Below the pieces are notes generated by a model. It searched no databases, was not told where the DNA came from, and saw only the letters and a program-made list of their open reading frames with translations. DNA of 64,000 bases from the NCBI GenBank assembly GCA_963281255.1, contig OY725488.1, positions 10,575,524-10,639,523 of the forward strand, written 5' to 3'. The translations under genes and the position numbers were made by a program. Shown here piece after piece: positions 1 to 9,755 of this stretch. Source of the stretch: Aphrocallistes beatrix (Eukaryota > Porifera > Hexactinellida > Sceptrulophora > Aphrocallistidae). The stretch's first letter is position 1. Each line of letters starts with the position of its first letter.

Positions 1-330
1 TATTAATGTACATTTCTATTTACTTCTCTCGACACTCAAGATATTGATCTTTCACTTTAGTTAGCATTTTATTTTATTTCACTTGATGCCATCTTTTACT
101 CTATAAAATTTCTTAGAAAATATTTAATCGCCTTTACGACTGATTCTCCTAGCCACGAGTTTCTCCAACACAATCCTGAAAGAAGAATTGCCTGGTGTTA
201 GCATGTCTAATTTACATCTAAGGTTCATAGAAAGTACTAGGGTTACATCATACCCACTATGCACCTGCCTCTGTAAGATATTCACGTTGTATGATGTTTT
301 CTCAATGTCTTCCATAATGTGATCTCTATT
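1..330 (-). promoter_or_regulatory. Upstream region of a B-type 7TM gene lying just outside the window
   Basis: This stretch matches the 5' flanks of the B-type genes at 7518-7860, 14177-14520 and 23902-24250. Shared landmarks include the gtacat box (8-13), the cttctctcgac block and the gaagaattgcc-tgttagcatg block (about 181-206). In the B gene starting at 7517 the gtacat box is 28 bases upstream of the ATG, so the missing ATG should lie about 20 bases left of base 1. The TATA segment here is degenerate (aaatagaaa on the minus strand). The 7TM array therefore continues to the left. Confidence 0.7.
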
Positions 331-1552
331 TACATAATTTATGATAATTCTATTTGTGGCCTCTTTTTTCTTTTATGGTATTTCATTGGTTACTTGTTTA
401 ATTCTTAATTATTTATAACAAACCCATTTCGTTCACTTGCGATATACAAATTATAGGCAGTTTTTTAAGATTTGTGCGTAAAACTATGGACATATTATTC
501 ATACCTTTAAATACGATTTTTCAAAGATATGAAGACATCATTCTTTTAATTGCTAGCACTATTAGAAAATAATATATATGGTATGTGTATGAGTTGTTAC
601 TTCGGAGTGTCATATTAAATATAGTTTATTGTAGAAATGTCATGCGAATATTTGCTATTGTGGGAGTAAATCCATATAAAATGCATTAGAAAGTGCGAAG
701 GTTTATTTCATTCATTTTTTGCAGAGGGATGAAAATTTCACTGATTGATAATTGTAAAACGTTGTGAACATATAAAATTAGAAATACTCCACTTTGACTA
801 ATTCGGACTGTTTATTCTGAATCTCAATTAATTGCATCCCATACTGTTTAGAAGTATTATTATTCTTCATGAATTGACACATTCAGTACTATTTGTTTAT
901 GAAATAGTGAAGTGGTCAAATACTTTGTTTGGGTAATATATAAATCAAGATCAAATCAATTATAGCTTAACTCCCCTACAAGCTGAGTAGTCATTGGTAG
1001 TGCAGCCATTTTATAAAGATGGAGATAAGCTGTTATACCTTTCTACACATTTTCCCATCTCTATCTTGCCATCCTTAATGATAAATCATAAATTCTCTTT
1101 GAATTCGAAAGTGTTGCTGTATTCCTGCAATTAATGATTATTCTAGTCAATGACTAGCTTGCTAATGTTGTTAGCTTGTGTGTTTACGTAGGAACTGAGA
1201 GAGTAGACTAAATCTTTTGAATATTTGAGTTGATAAATTCGCATGTCAAGATATGAACAGATGTCCACCATTTAACTATGATAAGTTGGTATTCATGCAT
1301 TACTCATTGATTCATAATTAATTAAAGCCGATAGAGTAGAAACAACAAATATTTCGGATAATGTTGGATTTACACTTTCTGTGGTCTTCCCGTAGATTTA
1401 GCGAATATAACCGTTCTATTCCATTTGATACGTTTAGTGGTCTAGGGAAGCCCAATTTTCATAGAGAAAATACCTTTTTATAAAGTGTTAAGAATAGAGT
1501 TTAATGAAGCTAAGAATATGAAGAAAAACAAACAAACTGGAATGACTAAAGC
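331..1552. other. Intergenic part of the duplicated A-B unit
   Basis: No gene is seen. The sequence is homologous to 14520-15000 plus 17550-19190 and to 24250-26600, which are the equivalent spacers between a B gene and the 3' end of the next A gene. It ends with the block just downstream of an A gene (about 1500-1545), also found near 19145 and 26540. Confidence 0.6.
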
Positions 1553-1796
1553 CATAGCATTCTAATACACTAAGGCACTGGCACTGCCTTGAATTTGGGT
1601 TACCATGGATATGTTAATGCCGTACTGAATACTCGAATTTGATTGGCTAGATTTTAGGCGCCAAATTTTGCACTATGATACTGTATAGTATAAATACATT
1701 ACACTATGCATATTTGTTTACTAACTTTTTTCTTTTATTCAATCAATTATAATTGTTGACTTATTACTTGAATACTCATTTATTACTGAAAAGAAG

Positions 1797-1952
1797 ATGA
1801 CTTGTGTGTTGCCAGGATGTAATTCTAATTACAAGAGCCAGGAGCATCGTTCGCCAACCTTTTCATTCCCCAATGATAAAGAGATGTGTGAGAGGTGGTT
1901 TAGGACTATCCCTAGAGCGAAAGAGGATTATGAGAGAAATGCCAAACTACTG
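1797..1952 (+). pseudogene. First exon of a THAP-domain transposase
   Basis: ATG at 1797 opens a 52-codon exon ending at a splice donor (ctg|gttagt, 1953). The peptide starts MTCVLPGCNSNY: the spacing C3-x4-C8 fits the first half of the C2CH zinc site of THAP domains. It is followed by the usual PTFSFPND stretch and the invariant Trp (residue 34) in CERWFRTIP. The second zinc pair (C-x2-H) should be in a downstream exon and was not found. A TATA-like box (gtataaata, about 1688-1696) lies about 100 bases upstream. THAP domains bind the ends of P-type transposons. This exon lies within the inverted repeats of the 1553-3872 element, so it is read as transposase and not as a host gene. Confidence 0.7.
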
Positions 1953-1999
1953 GTTAGTTAATTCATTCAATTTCAATTATTTCAATATTTATTTCTACT

Positions 2000-2277
2000 T
2001 ACCGTATTGCTTCGAATAAGCGCCCGATCGCTTATTTATTTCGTGCACCCTTTAGACCCGGCGCTTATTTTTTTCATTCGCTCTTTTCTTTGTTTACTAC
2101 ATTGACTGGCACTTTTATTTTTGCCACAACTGAGAATGTTAGTTCTATTAAAAAAAGGATAATGTAATGTTTCAAAAAGCACTTGTATCTATGTCACTAC
2201 TGAGAATACTAGTTTGATATGATGTTCAGAGAACTAAAATGCCCCGGCGTCCGACGCTTATTCAGGGAAATACGGTA
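2000..2277. mobile_element. MITE with TACCGTATT ends, nested in the THAP element
   Basis: The ends taccgtatt (2000) and aatacggta (2277) are inverted, with subterminal cgaataagcgcc and cgacgcttattc also inverted. A TA target duplication is consistent with Tc1/mariner-type mobilisation. No coding capacity. It sits in what would be the first intron of the THAP transposase. Confidence 0.65.
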
Positions 2278-2352
2278 TATACCCTAGATTGAATTGAATT
2301 GTAAGAATTCTAAATACCACACACATTGAAATTCCGAAATAGACAGCACTGA

Positions 2353-2720
2353 TCTAAAATAAATTACAAATTTACTAGCTTGATTACATCATTTCATTAC
2401 GCTATGATATTCTTATACGTTACGTTTGTCGAAAATGTTAGTGATCAAGACTCAAATTCTGATCAACTACAATTTTTCTTGGAAACATTACAGTTTATTC
2501 CCGATATTCTGATAAGTCCTTCACAACTTGAATGCCTTACTTATGGGCATGCCTAATTTACGGGACGGGACGGCATCCCGTCCCGTAAATTAGGCATGCC
2601 CCTTACATATGCTGCTGGGTATGCCGTGTTTTCGTACATGAAAAAACTAATAAATGCACCAATTGTTACAAGTTCTTAACAACTGATAAACAAATGGAAA
2701 ATTTAAATGATGTTGGTTCT
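2353..2720 (+). pseudogene. C-terminal coding relic of the THAP-linked transposase
   Basis: An open frame runs from about 2353 through LETLQFIPDILISPSQLECL. After the hairpin at 2545-2601 it resumes as TYAAGYAVFSYMKK and then, one frame over, NKCTNCYKFLTTD. The order of an AGY motif, then a Cys-x2-Cys pair and a short Leu-rich tail is typical of C-termini of THAP9/P-type transposases (recalled family pattern). The hairpin insertion brings an in-frame stop and a further frameshift follows it, so this copy is dead. Not captured by any single ORF. Confidence 0.55.
2545..2601. repeat. Perfect 26-bp hairpin inserted in transposase relic
   Basis: Two 26-base arms, the first starting gggcatgcctaattta, are exact reverse complements around a 5-base loop (cggca). 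The arms are richer in GC than the surroundings. The hairpin interrupts the transposase reading frame between cttac and a second cttac, suggesting insertion with a short duplication. Confidence 0.8.
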
Positions 2721-2723
2721 CAA

Positions 2724-2944
2724 TACCGTAAACTGAGGCGACTTTGGCCCACAATAGCAATTTTAATAAAATATACTCAAACTTAGAAATATTACGATTT
2801 AAATGTCTTTGGATATATTGAGAGTTTCATTCAACATATTAGCAATGTGATTACATTGATTCATAAGTTTGAGTATATTTTATTAAAATTGCTATTGTGG
2901 GAGAAAGTCACCTCCTAGGGCCAAAGTCGCCCCAGTTTACGGTA
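2724..2944. mobile_element. MITE with TACCGTAAACTG ends
   Basis: The inverted ends are taccgtaaactgaggcgac and its partner ending gtttacggta, and both arms extend about 60 bp through a block containing attttaataaaatatactc. TA duplications bound it. Nested in the THAP element, so it is younger than that insertion. Confidence 0.75.
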
Positions 2945-3299
2945 TATACTTACTGTTGGTTCTCAATATATACAGTTCACTTATGTTCCATCACTTACCG
3001 TTATTGATTGTGTGAGTATTATTTACGAGATTTTTATGAAGATAACACCTCAGAAATTCTATGTAAAAACTTTTATGCTGGCCCATCCCGCAGTTTGTTA
3101 GTGCGAATAAGTATGCCAATAATTGAAGAGGAACATATTGGAAAATTGAGAGAATTATGTAATTGTAAAGTATGGCGATTGAATATTTTACATAAATTAG
3201 TAATGACTGTTCCAAATTGTATTCTATCAAGGAGAGTTACAATTTTAATGCATTAGTCGCGAAGTCTGATAATACAAAGCTTAAAAAAATTAGTATCTA

Positions 3300-3600
3300 A
3301 TTCGTACTTATCTCTTATAGCTGACCTGATGATACTCAAAAGACCCTCACTTAATTCCTACACAATTTACCTCAGTGCAATCAAGATTCTGTACTAGATG
3401 TGTCTACGTGTACTATATCCTCATGTGTACTTATCTTCACTAAAGATACGACGTAGATGTGTACTCACCTCATTCAACATACTAGATGTACGATGTATTC
3501 TAACCTCATTACTCATTAACGACACTAGATGTCATTCTGTACTTGATCTCATTACTCATTACAATTGAAGATACTAGATGTGTACTGCTTTTGTTGGTGT
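3300..3600. repeat. Degenerate short repeats around an actagatgt motif
   Basis: The motif actagatgt, often followed by gta and a ctcat block, recurs at irregular 40-70 base spacing. It looks like an old minisatellite inside the THAP element. No coding potential is apparent here or in the rest of 2945-3872. Confidence 0.4.
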
Positions 3601-3942
3601 TTTAATGTTGTTATTGTGATTGTTGAACTGCTGATTTGTTTGTAATTTACCTTAGAATTGTCAATAAACATCTATTATTTTCTCAAAATTTAGTCTAGGC
3701 GATTAGGTAATACTGGGTTAACATAGTCAATAACATATTCGGATCTTACTATTGTTTCATATTAGAATGATATAATTGATGCTAAACACAATTTTCCAAA
3801 ATCTACATTGAACGGCATTAACCCATCCATGGTACATGCAGTGCCAGTGCCTTAGTGTATTAGAATGCTATGCTAAAGCCATTTATCAAGAATATGCATG
3901 TAAGCATAGCAACATAAACATTGTAAATACAAAACTTGAGTA

Positions 3943-5031
3943 TCAACATCTTCTATAATACAGAGTTGCATGGTATTTGGCAATGATAGGCTTTATTTTC
4001 TTATTGACACGATTAAGTCTCCACTTCTGTCTCAAATGGATTACCAGAAGCATTGTCACAAAGTATAAATAGTTTAAAGACATTAATGTTGAGTACAAGA
4101 AGTAAAATAGATTTGAAATCCCCCAAAAAATTCGAAAAATTTGATAAAAAAGTATTTCAAAGTTTCGACAAGCGCAGGGAATATTGAATAGAAAATAGAA
4201 GTTACTGGGTCCGAAGAGATTAGCTACGACAAAAAGGGAAATAGCTACAGCTATAAGAATATTAGCAACCTTGAAGTGCAGAGGAATCGTCCTCTCATTA
4301 CGATATGAAGCTCTATCCTTAAATAATCTAGCTTCAGTCTCTCTACTCTTCAAGTGATTGTAGAATCTACGAGCATAGAGTATGTAGAGGACGAAGTCAA
4401 GAGAAAATAGTATTACGAATAAAACTGAATTTAAAATAGCTATTTCATTTTTATAATATGGAAATTCAAGGTCTTCCAAGAGCTGAAAGGCTAAGATTAC
4501 TACACATCTCACAGTTATACAACAGCTCCATCTCTTGATTGTGTTCTCGTAGGGGCAATGGAGATATGCCAGCCAGAGAACTTTCATTAACAAACATGGT
4601 ATTGCAATCTGACAGCTAAAAGCTATGTTCCCGACATACCTCCCACATTTTGCAACCAACAATAAAATATAGGATATCGCTGGATTAGAAATTAGAAATT
4701 TAGAGGCATATTTCTGAATGTCTAAGACCAAACTTTCAAAATTGTATAGAATCTCGCAACAGAGGATTATTATTATAAACATTGATATCATTGATTTAAT
4801 TCTGAGGTTTTTGAGATGGTTTTGATAACAAGGATCTATGAGATCACTCTCAGAAATATTCTTGATATCTCGAGCTAGAAGATACCTCCTCCTCACATAG
4901 TAGCAGAGTACTACTGAGGCTAATAAGCAGAATGTTAGATTAGATAACGAGCACATGTAACTGAATATTCTCAATGTCATTTCTAGCATCTCTTTTGGGA
5001 AATATGTATTATTTTTTAGACTTGAATTCAT
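3943..5031 (-). CDS. Seven-transmembrane protein, subtype A (copy A1)
   Basis: A single-exon gene for a 362-residue membrane protein of a family I do not recognise. Hydrophobic helices fall at about residues 28-46, 80-103, 133-157, 167-186, 196-220, 255-273 and 304-331. Arg and Lys concentrate in loops 1 and 3 and the tail, giving N-outside, C-inside topology. Cytoplasmic landmarks are RRRYLLARDIKNIS and CYQNHLKNLRIKS (loop 1), SRETEARLFKDRAS (loop 3) and a basic tail ending LYYRRC. No DRY or NPxxY motif is present, so it cannot be placed in a standard GPCR class. An N-terminal NSS sequon could be glycosylated. The frame is open further upstream, but the first codon of that extension is TTG. 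The ATG at 5031 (MNSS) is chosen because it matches all paralogs and lies 34 bases from a TATA box. Receptor function is inferred from topology only. Confidence 0.85.
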   Translation of the reverse strand: MNSSLKNNTYFPKEMLEMTLRIFSYMCSLSNLTFCLLASVVLCYYVRRRYLLARDIKNISESDLIDPCYQNHLKNLRIKSMISMFIIIILCCEILYNFESLVLDIQKYASKFLISNPAISYILLLVAKCGRYVGNIAFSCQIAIPCLLMKVLWLAYLHCPYENTIKRWSCCITVRCVVILAFQLLEDLEFPYYKNEIAILNSVLFVILFSLDFVLYILYARRFYNHLKSRETEARLFKDRASYRNERTIPLHFKVANILIAVAISLFVVANLFGPSNFYFLFNIPCACRNFEILFYQIFRIFWGISNLFYFLYSTLMSLNYLYFVTMLLVIHLRQKWRLNRVNKKIKPIIAKYHATLYYRRC

Positions 5032-5064
5032 TTGAAATTTCTTATTTAACCTTCTCAAACTGCA

Positions 5065-5073
5065 TTTATATAT
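5065..5073 (-). promoter_or_regulatory. TATA box of 7TM copy A1
   Basis: Minus-strand atatataaatgc, 34 bases from the ATG at 5031. The same box at the same spacing precedes every intact 7TM gene here, implying a very short 5' leader. Confidence 0.6.
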
Positions 5074-5561
5074 CTGTACAATATCCTTGTTTGGGAAATT
5101 TCTAAACTTAAATTACTTATTTCATTTCCATTTTTCAGCATTGCATTATCTCTGAATCGCCTAGAATTGTTTTGCTGTAATCCATTTTCCCTCACTTTCA
5201 ATATGTAAGTCCTTAATTCATTTAATATACAAGTACAAAAGGTCTCCAATATTACCATCTCGTGATTACACATTAATCAGAGGCAGCGCTAGGCTTTATA
5301 TTATGGAGTGGTTCTTTTTGATATTTTATCCAACATTCACTTTGTTCAGAATAGACCCCAAAGTTCAAGATTATTTAGTAGGGGAATTGTGTTTACTGTA
5401 TAGAATTTGTTAGAACAGCCCAGATTCGTAAAAAGGCGAGGTAAATATTAAAAATCTCGTAACCCTTCTCGTGCCGTCCCTAGTATTAATGAGATAATAT
5501 GATCTCTATGTATGAATTTATGCAGGAAAACTACTTTTTTAAAATCAGTTTTCACAGAGGC
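5074..5561. other. 5' flank of A1, conserved among A copies
   Basis: No gene. Blocks such as cgtgattacacattaatcag (about 5260) and the tttcaatatgtaagt segment recur upstream of pseudo-A (11580-11670) and A5 (20500-20590). A weaker match lies upstream of A7 (27930-28020). Part of this may be promoter-proximal regulation. Confidence 0.45.
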
Positions 5562-5690
5562 GTATCTGGAATCTTTAAAGCGAGAAGTTGAGCAGATGTA
5601 TCAACAGTTAGATATATGCCTTATCCTGGAGAAGGCTGCAAGAAATAGCGAGGAAGCAACCGCCTTAATGGTAGTTAGGCCTCTGTTTTA
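5562..5690 (+). pseudogene. Possible terminal exon encoding a coiled-coil tail
   Basis: After a plausible acceptor (tttcacag) an open frame reads AYLESLKREVEQMYQQLD, continues for about 25 more residues and ends VVRPLF-stop. The Leu/Val/Met spacing suggests a coiled coil. Homologous sequence at 11935-12077 and 20910-20995 has TAA in place of the TAT codon near the start, and the third copy is truncated. Only this copy is open. It lies on the strand opposite the 7TM genes and was multiplied along with them. It may be the remnant of a host gene fragment captured in the ancestral unit; no other exon could be joined to it with confidence. Confidence 0.4.
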
Positions 5691-6455
5691 GTTCTACTAA
5701 GTATGTTAATAAGTGGATAACCAATGAATTATAATGCATTGCAGTCTGCTTAATAAAAGAAATATCTTATGAATTATCATTGGTCATCTTTGTTTGAACT
5801 AAGAGGTGTACATTGGAACAGGAATTTCTATGAATGGAATAACTCGAGACAGCGGAAATGAATATATTCTCCAACTCCCTTTTTTGTGATTTCTACTCAA
5901 GAGTCAATTCGTTATAAAGCAAAAATGACATAAATAATCAATAATTGATAGTACCGTAGATAAATTGGTTATAGTGATATATTGTTATAGTGATGATTTT
6001 TTCAGTTTGTAGTCCCCCAATCAGGGTCGCTTAATATGAATATTCGTTTATTATAACAATTTCCCAACATAGGCTAGTTTGAGTATATCTAAACCTGATG
6101 TCATGACCACTAATAACCATCTTGCTGGTCACATGAAGATTAATGATGAGTATTCTTGAAGCAATAACAAGCCTCAGAGAGTGTGGATCAATTTGGTCTA
6201 AACTATTTGTGAACTGCTACTGAATCACGAATGACCACACCGGCCTTTCGCAATTCAGTGGATGTTCAGGCTGTACTGTCGATGGAGAAAATCAATTTGC
6301 GTTTTTCAAAGAATCTCCCAAATTTTAGAAAAACAGTTTCTTAGTGTGGCCATTACACTCTGTATGCAAAGTTCAGAATGTTAATAATATAAATTAGGTT
6401 ACTGATGAATGTCACAATTAAGTAAAGTTAGAGTAAAGAATACAGACAAATGGGA
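5691..6455. other. Spacer between A1 and B2 with a decayed hairpin
   Basis: No gene. The segment 6150-6375 downstream of B2 recurs at 12810-13030 and 21980-22210. Within it, 6220-6256 is a mutated version of the hairpin that is perfect in the second copy (12881-12917). It also has two copies of the 17-bp gtgatatattggttata motif near 5965. Confidence 0.5.
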
Positions 6456-7517
6456 TCAATATCTTCTATATAAAAGGCCTTCATGGTACTTGGCAACGAT
6501 AGGCTTGATCTTCCTGTTGATACGATTGAGTTTCCACTTCTGTATGAGATAACTACCAACAATCTTAGTCACCAAGTACAAATAATTGGAAGCCATTACA
6601 ATTGTGTATAAAATGTAAGCTAGAGTTGTGATGAGGTTACACGTTTGAATAGAATATTCATCCGTTGTAATAAACTGATTTAGAAGATAGAAAAAAGGGA
6701 CGACTGTAAAAGGAATGACGTAAAAGGAAATGCCCAAAGCTATTATGATGCTAGCTACCTTGAAGTGTATACGAATAAATCTTTCACTAACATACGTGGC
6801 TCTATCCTTAAACAATCTAGCTTCAGTCTCTCTACTCTTCAAGTGCTTGTAGAATCTATGAGCGTAGAGTATGTATAGTACAAGGTCGGACGAATACAAA
6901 AGTGCGTAGGCTAGTGCAACTAGAGATTTCACTTCAGTAGGTGATGTAGTAACATAGGAGAATGACATGGTTATACAAACAGTGCATCTCACCGCTATAC
7001 AGCCACTCCATCTTATCACTGTGTACTTGTAAGGACAATGGTGATATGTCAGCAACAGTATTTTCAGTAGAAGACATGGAATAGTAATATGGCAGTTACA
7101 AGATATGTTACGTACATAGTTGAAATATTTTATAGCGAGAAAAAGATACTTAACAAACACAGGATCAATCATTAGAAATTTTGTATTTTGGATAGGAAAA
7201 AAAACAATCAAACTTGAGAAGTTGTAAAGAATTTCAAAAATGACAATCACAATGATGAAATTTGCTATCATTGATTTTATTTGGAGATTTTTCAGATGAT
7301 TTTGATAACAAGGATTGATAAGATCATCCTTAGAAATCTCCTTGATATCTCGAGCTAGGAGAAACCTCCTCCTCGCAAAGTAGCAGAGGACTACCAATGC
7401 TAATATGCAGAATGCTAGACTAGTGCATGATAATACGTACATCAATATTGTATTATCATTTATTAGATCCATGACTATATCTATATATTGTAGATTATTC
7501 TCCACTGTTGAATTCAT
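6456..7517 (-). CDS. Seven-transmembrane protein, subtype B (copy B2)
   Basis: Single exon, 353 residues, ATG at 7517 (MNSTVENN). Predicted helices at about 26-47, 83-105, 135-158, 168-187, 197-219, 253-277 and 295-319. Subtype B keeps the family cytoplasmic core: RRRFLLARDIKEIS, CYQNHLKNLQIKS, SRETEARLFKDRA and QKWKLNR-x-NRKIKP. It differs in outer segments, has a shorter loop between helices 6 and 7 than A, and ends RRY. The sequon N2-S-T in the short N-terminus suggests an extracellular N-terminal tail. The neighbours A1 and pseudo-A3 are on the same strand but about 1.4-3.2 kb apart with their own promoters, so there is no sign of co-transcription. Confidence 0.85.
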   Translation of the reverse strand: MNSTVENNLQYIDIVMDLINDNTILMYVLSCTSLAFCILALVVLCYFARRRFLLARDIKEISKDDLINPCYQNHLKNLQIKSMIANFIIVIVIFEILYNFSSLIVFFPIQNTKFLMIDPVFVKYLFLAIKYFNYVRNISCNCHITIPCLLLKILLLTYHHCPYKYTVIRWSGCIAVRCTVCITMSFSYVTTSPTEVKSLVALAYALLYSSDLVLYILYAHRFYKHLKSRETEARLFKDRATYVSERFIRIHFKVASIIIALGISFYVIPFTVVPFFYLLNQFITTDEYSIQTCNLITTLAYILYTIVMASNYLYLVTKIVGSYLIQKWKLNRINRKIKPIVAKYHEGLLYRRY

Positions 7518-7551
7518 TTATATTTTCTATTTGATTATCTAATTGTACATC

Positions 7552-7559
7552 TATATATA
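7552..7559 (-). promoter_or_regulatory. TATA box of 7TM copy B2
   Basis: Minus-strand gtatatatag, 35 bases from the ATG at 7517. Confidence 0.6.
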
Positions 7560-8404
7560 CTTCTCTCGACATTCAAGATATTTAGCTTTCAATTTTGTTT
7601 GCATTTCATTTTATTTAACTTATTGCCTTCCTTTACTATATATCATACATTTTCTTATAAAATATTCATTTTACAGTATTTTCCCATTTGATTTTCTTAT
7701 CAATGAGAACACAATCTTGAAAGAAGAATTGCCCAGTGTTAGCATTTCTAAATGAAAATCTAAGCTTCATAGAAGTACTAAGGTTACATCATATCTACTA
7801 TGCAGCTGCTCTATGTAAGAAATTCACGTTGTAAGACATTCTCTCAGTTCGTTTCTAAACATTTTCCCTCTATAGTAAATTCAATTTTAAATATTTGATT
7901 GTGTAAGTGCCAGTACATCCACTATACATTTTTGTAGATAGGAATTATAATTTAATTAAGCATCTTTTTATTCAGTGTTTAATACACATAACTTGGTTTA
8001 CGAGTAAATCAACTCAAATGTAGTTCAAGCATACGCGTACCAACAATACTGTGCTATTTAAGATTTTAAACGAAAGTTGTCCTTAAATTGTTGACTTCAG
8101 CATATTTTAATGATCATGCAATGCAAGTCTTCTTTGATGTAGTTTCAATCCATACACACTTGATGGTATCTTTAATAATAAATCATAGATTTTCTTTGAA
8201 TTCTAAAGTGTTGTTGCTGTATTCCTTCACTTATTGAGTATTCTAGCCAATGAATAGTCTATCATTATACATATATTGATAAAATAGAAACTGCCTAGTG
8301 TTAGCATGGCAGAATTGAAATGCTCCATGTAGAAGACTATAGTATTGCATAACATAATGTACCTCGCTTATGTAAGAAAGTAACCAGCGAGTAACCAACA
8401 AATT
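7560..8404. other. 5' flank of B2, with an internally repeated upstream block
   Basis: The block gaattgcc-agtgttagcat ... taagaaattcacg (about 7722-7840) reappears in diverged form at 8285-8395, and the same pairing exists in the other B/A spacers (for example near 18200 and 25670). This suggests an older duplication of the promoter region. No gene. Confidence 0.45.
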
Positions 8405-9755
8405 TGGGACTAGGGATGCGGTAGAAGATGGTTGAATTAATACATAAGCTGCCTTAAATCATTAACAGAGTACAATAGAGGAATGTATTTTCAGCATATA
8501 TAAATATGGTATCAAAGTACCCATATCCGTTGTTAAAATTTAGATTAGTCACCATAGGTTGTGCAATGGGGTATATTTGTGACCAATTTGGTGATATTCA
8601 GAGGTCTGTTGCATGAAAAAATGCCCCCCCCGTGAAAAAATGCCCCCACCATGGATATTCATGTAATATGGGGGGGGGCAAAATTTAATGGAGTTAGCGT
8701 GAAAAATTGCCCCCCACCATGGATATTCTAAAGTATGCCAATGCTTATACAAAACATTTTGAATGCTATTTGGCTTCTATTCGTTTACTAAAGCATTGCA
8801 AATCAACAAACTAGTCGTGTGAAGTAATAACAATGACTTTCATAAATGTATCGTATATAAATAGTATCAGCAATATTTAGTGTTAAACTCAAGAATATCC
8901 ATGGTGGGGGCATTTTTTCATGGGGGGGCAATTTTTCACGCTAACTCCATTAAATTTTGCCCCCCCCATATTACATGAATATCCATGGTGGGGGCATTTT
9001 TTCACGGGGGGGGCATTTTTTCATGCAACAGGTCGTTTAAGGACACTTCTAAGTGTTTTTATTATAAAAATTTTCGCATAGAGTAGAGATGTGAATAGAT
9101 TGATACGAAAAATTTGGTATTTTTTATGGAATATTACTACATTCTAGTGTAAACATGGAAACGTGAATCGGTCAGTTGAGGTCATTTCATGAAAACCGCG
9201 AAAGCTAAGCATTCAAATATAATTCCATTTGATAGCCAATAGACTATTCCCTATTAAGTGATAATATAATTTATTTGTCAAAATTCAATGGTTTACGAGT
9301 TATTAGATAATTTATCATATTGGTCATATTTGGTAATTTGCGAATATCTCGTAAACCATTGAATTTAGACGTCGAAATTATATTATCGCTTAATAGGAAG
9401 TAGTATATTTGTTATCAAATGGGATGACTTATGAATGTATAGCCATCGCGGTTTTAAAGATATGATCCCAACTGACTAAAACACGCAACACTGGAATGTA
9501 GCAATATTCCATGAAAAAAGTCCAAATTTTTCGTATTAACCCATTCACATCTCTACTCTATGCGAAAATTTTTATAATAAAAACACTTAGAAGTGTACTT
9601 AAACGACCTCTGAATATCACCAAATTGGTCACAAATATACCACATTGCACAACCATATGGTGACTAATCTAAATTTTAGCGGATATGGGTACTTTGACAC
9701 CATATTTGTATATGCTGGTAATACATTCCTAAGCTCTATTGTGCTTTATTAATGA
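8405..9755. mobile_element. Foldback element, first copy (truncated, interrupted)
   Basis: Homologous to the complete element at 34896-35947. Its two arms are inverted around a centre near 9315-9325: the tttacgagttattagataat side pairs with the right-arm tctcgtaaaccattgaattta side. The right terminus is missing; the arm stops at the Helitron-like element starting at 9756. The left arm is split by the GC-rich palindromic element at 8607-9030. No open frame. Confidence 0.75.
8607..9030. mobile_element. GC-rich palindromic MITE with GGTC target duplication
   Basis: Begins tgttgcatgaaaaaatgccc and ends with the exact complement (…catgcaaca). Arms of about 120 bp carry repeated runs of C or G next to gaaaaaatg and ccatggatattc. 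GGTC flanks it at 8603-8606 and 9031-9034. The uninterrupted homologue at 35125-35140 has no such insert, so both boundaries are fixed by an empty site. Confidence 0.85.

Larger units (their letters stand above)
1553..3872 (+). mobile_element. THAP-domain (P-element-like) DNA transposon, decayed
   Basis: Terminal inverted repeats of about 65 bp bound the element. The left one begins catagcattctaatacac at 1553 and its reverse complement ends at 3872. The direct repeat ctaaagc flanks it at 1546-1552 and 3873-3879; it can be read as 7-9 bp because it overlaps the inverted repeat. Equivalent spots near 19190 and 26600 lack the whole segment, so this is an insertion just 3' of the A gene at 3943. 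It carries a THAP exon (1797-1952) and a coding relic resembling the C-terminus of THAP-linked transposases (about 2353-2720), both on the plus strand. Two smaller MITEs and a hairpin are nested inside. At 2.3 kb it is too short for a full P-type transposase, so it is internally deleted. The P-like assignment rests on the THAP domain and the C-terminal motif, not on a catalytic core. Confidence 0.75.

Noticed and set aside
1804-2019. 71-codon frame overlapping the THAP exon
   Set aside because: It is an alternative frame of the THAP exon running into a MITE; the C-x4-C and Trp motifs are in the ATG-1797 frame.
3008-3256. 82-codon plus-strand and 79-codon minus-strand frames within the THAP element
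   Set aside because: No recognisable motif, overlapping in opposite directions, and no sign of splicing to the THAP exon; may be decayed element interior.
5032-5273. Open frame on the minus strand just upstream of A1 as a separate small gene or longer N-terminus
   Set aside because: It overlaps the TATA region, starts of paralogs do not support it, and the in-frame extension of A1 begins at TTG.
8549-8752. 67-codon frame rich in Trp, Gly and Phe
   Set aside because: It is a translation of the C-run palindromic MITE arms.
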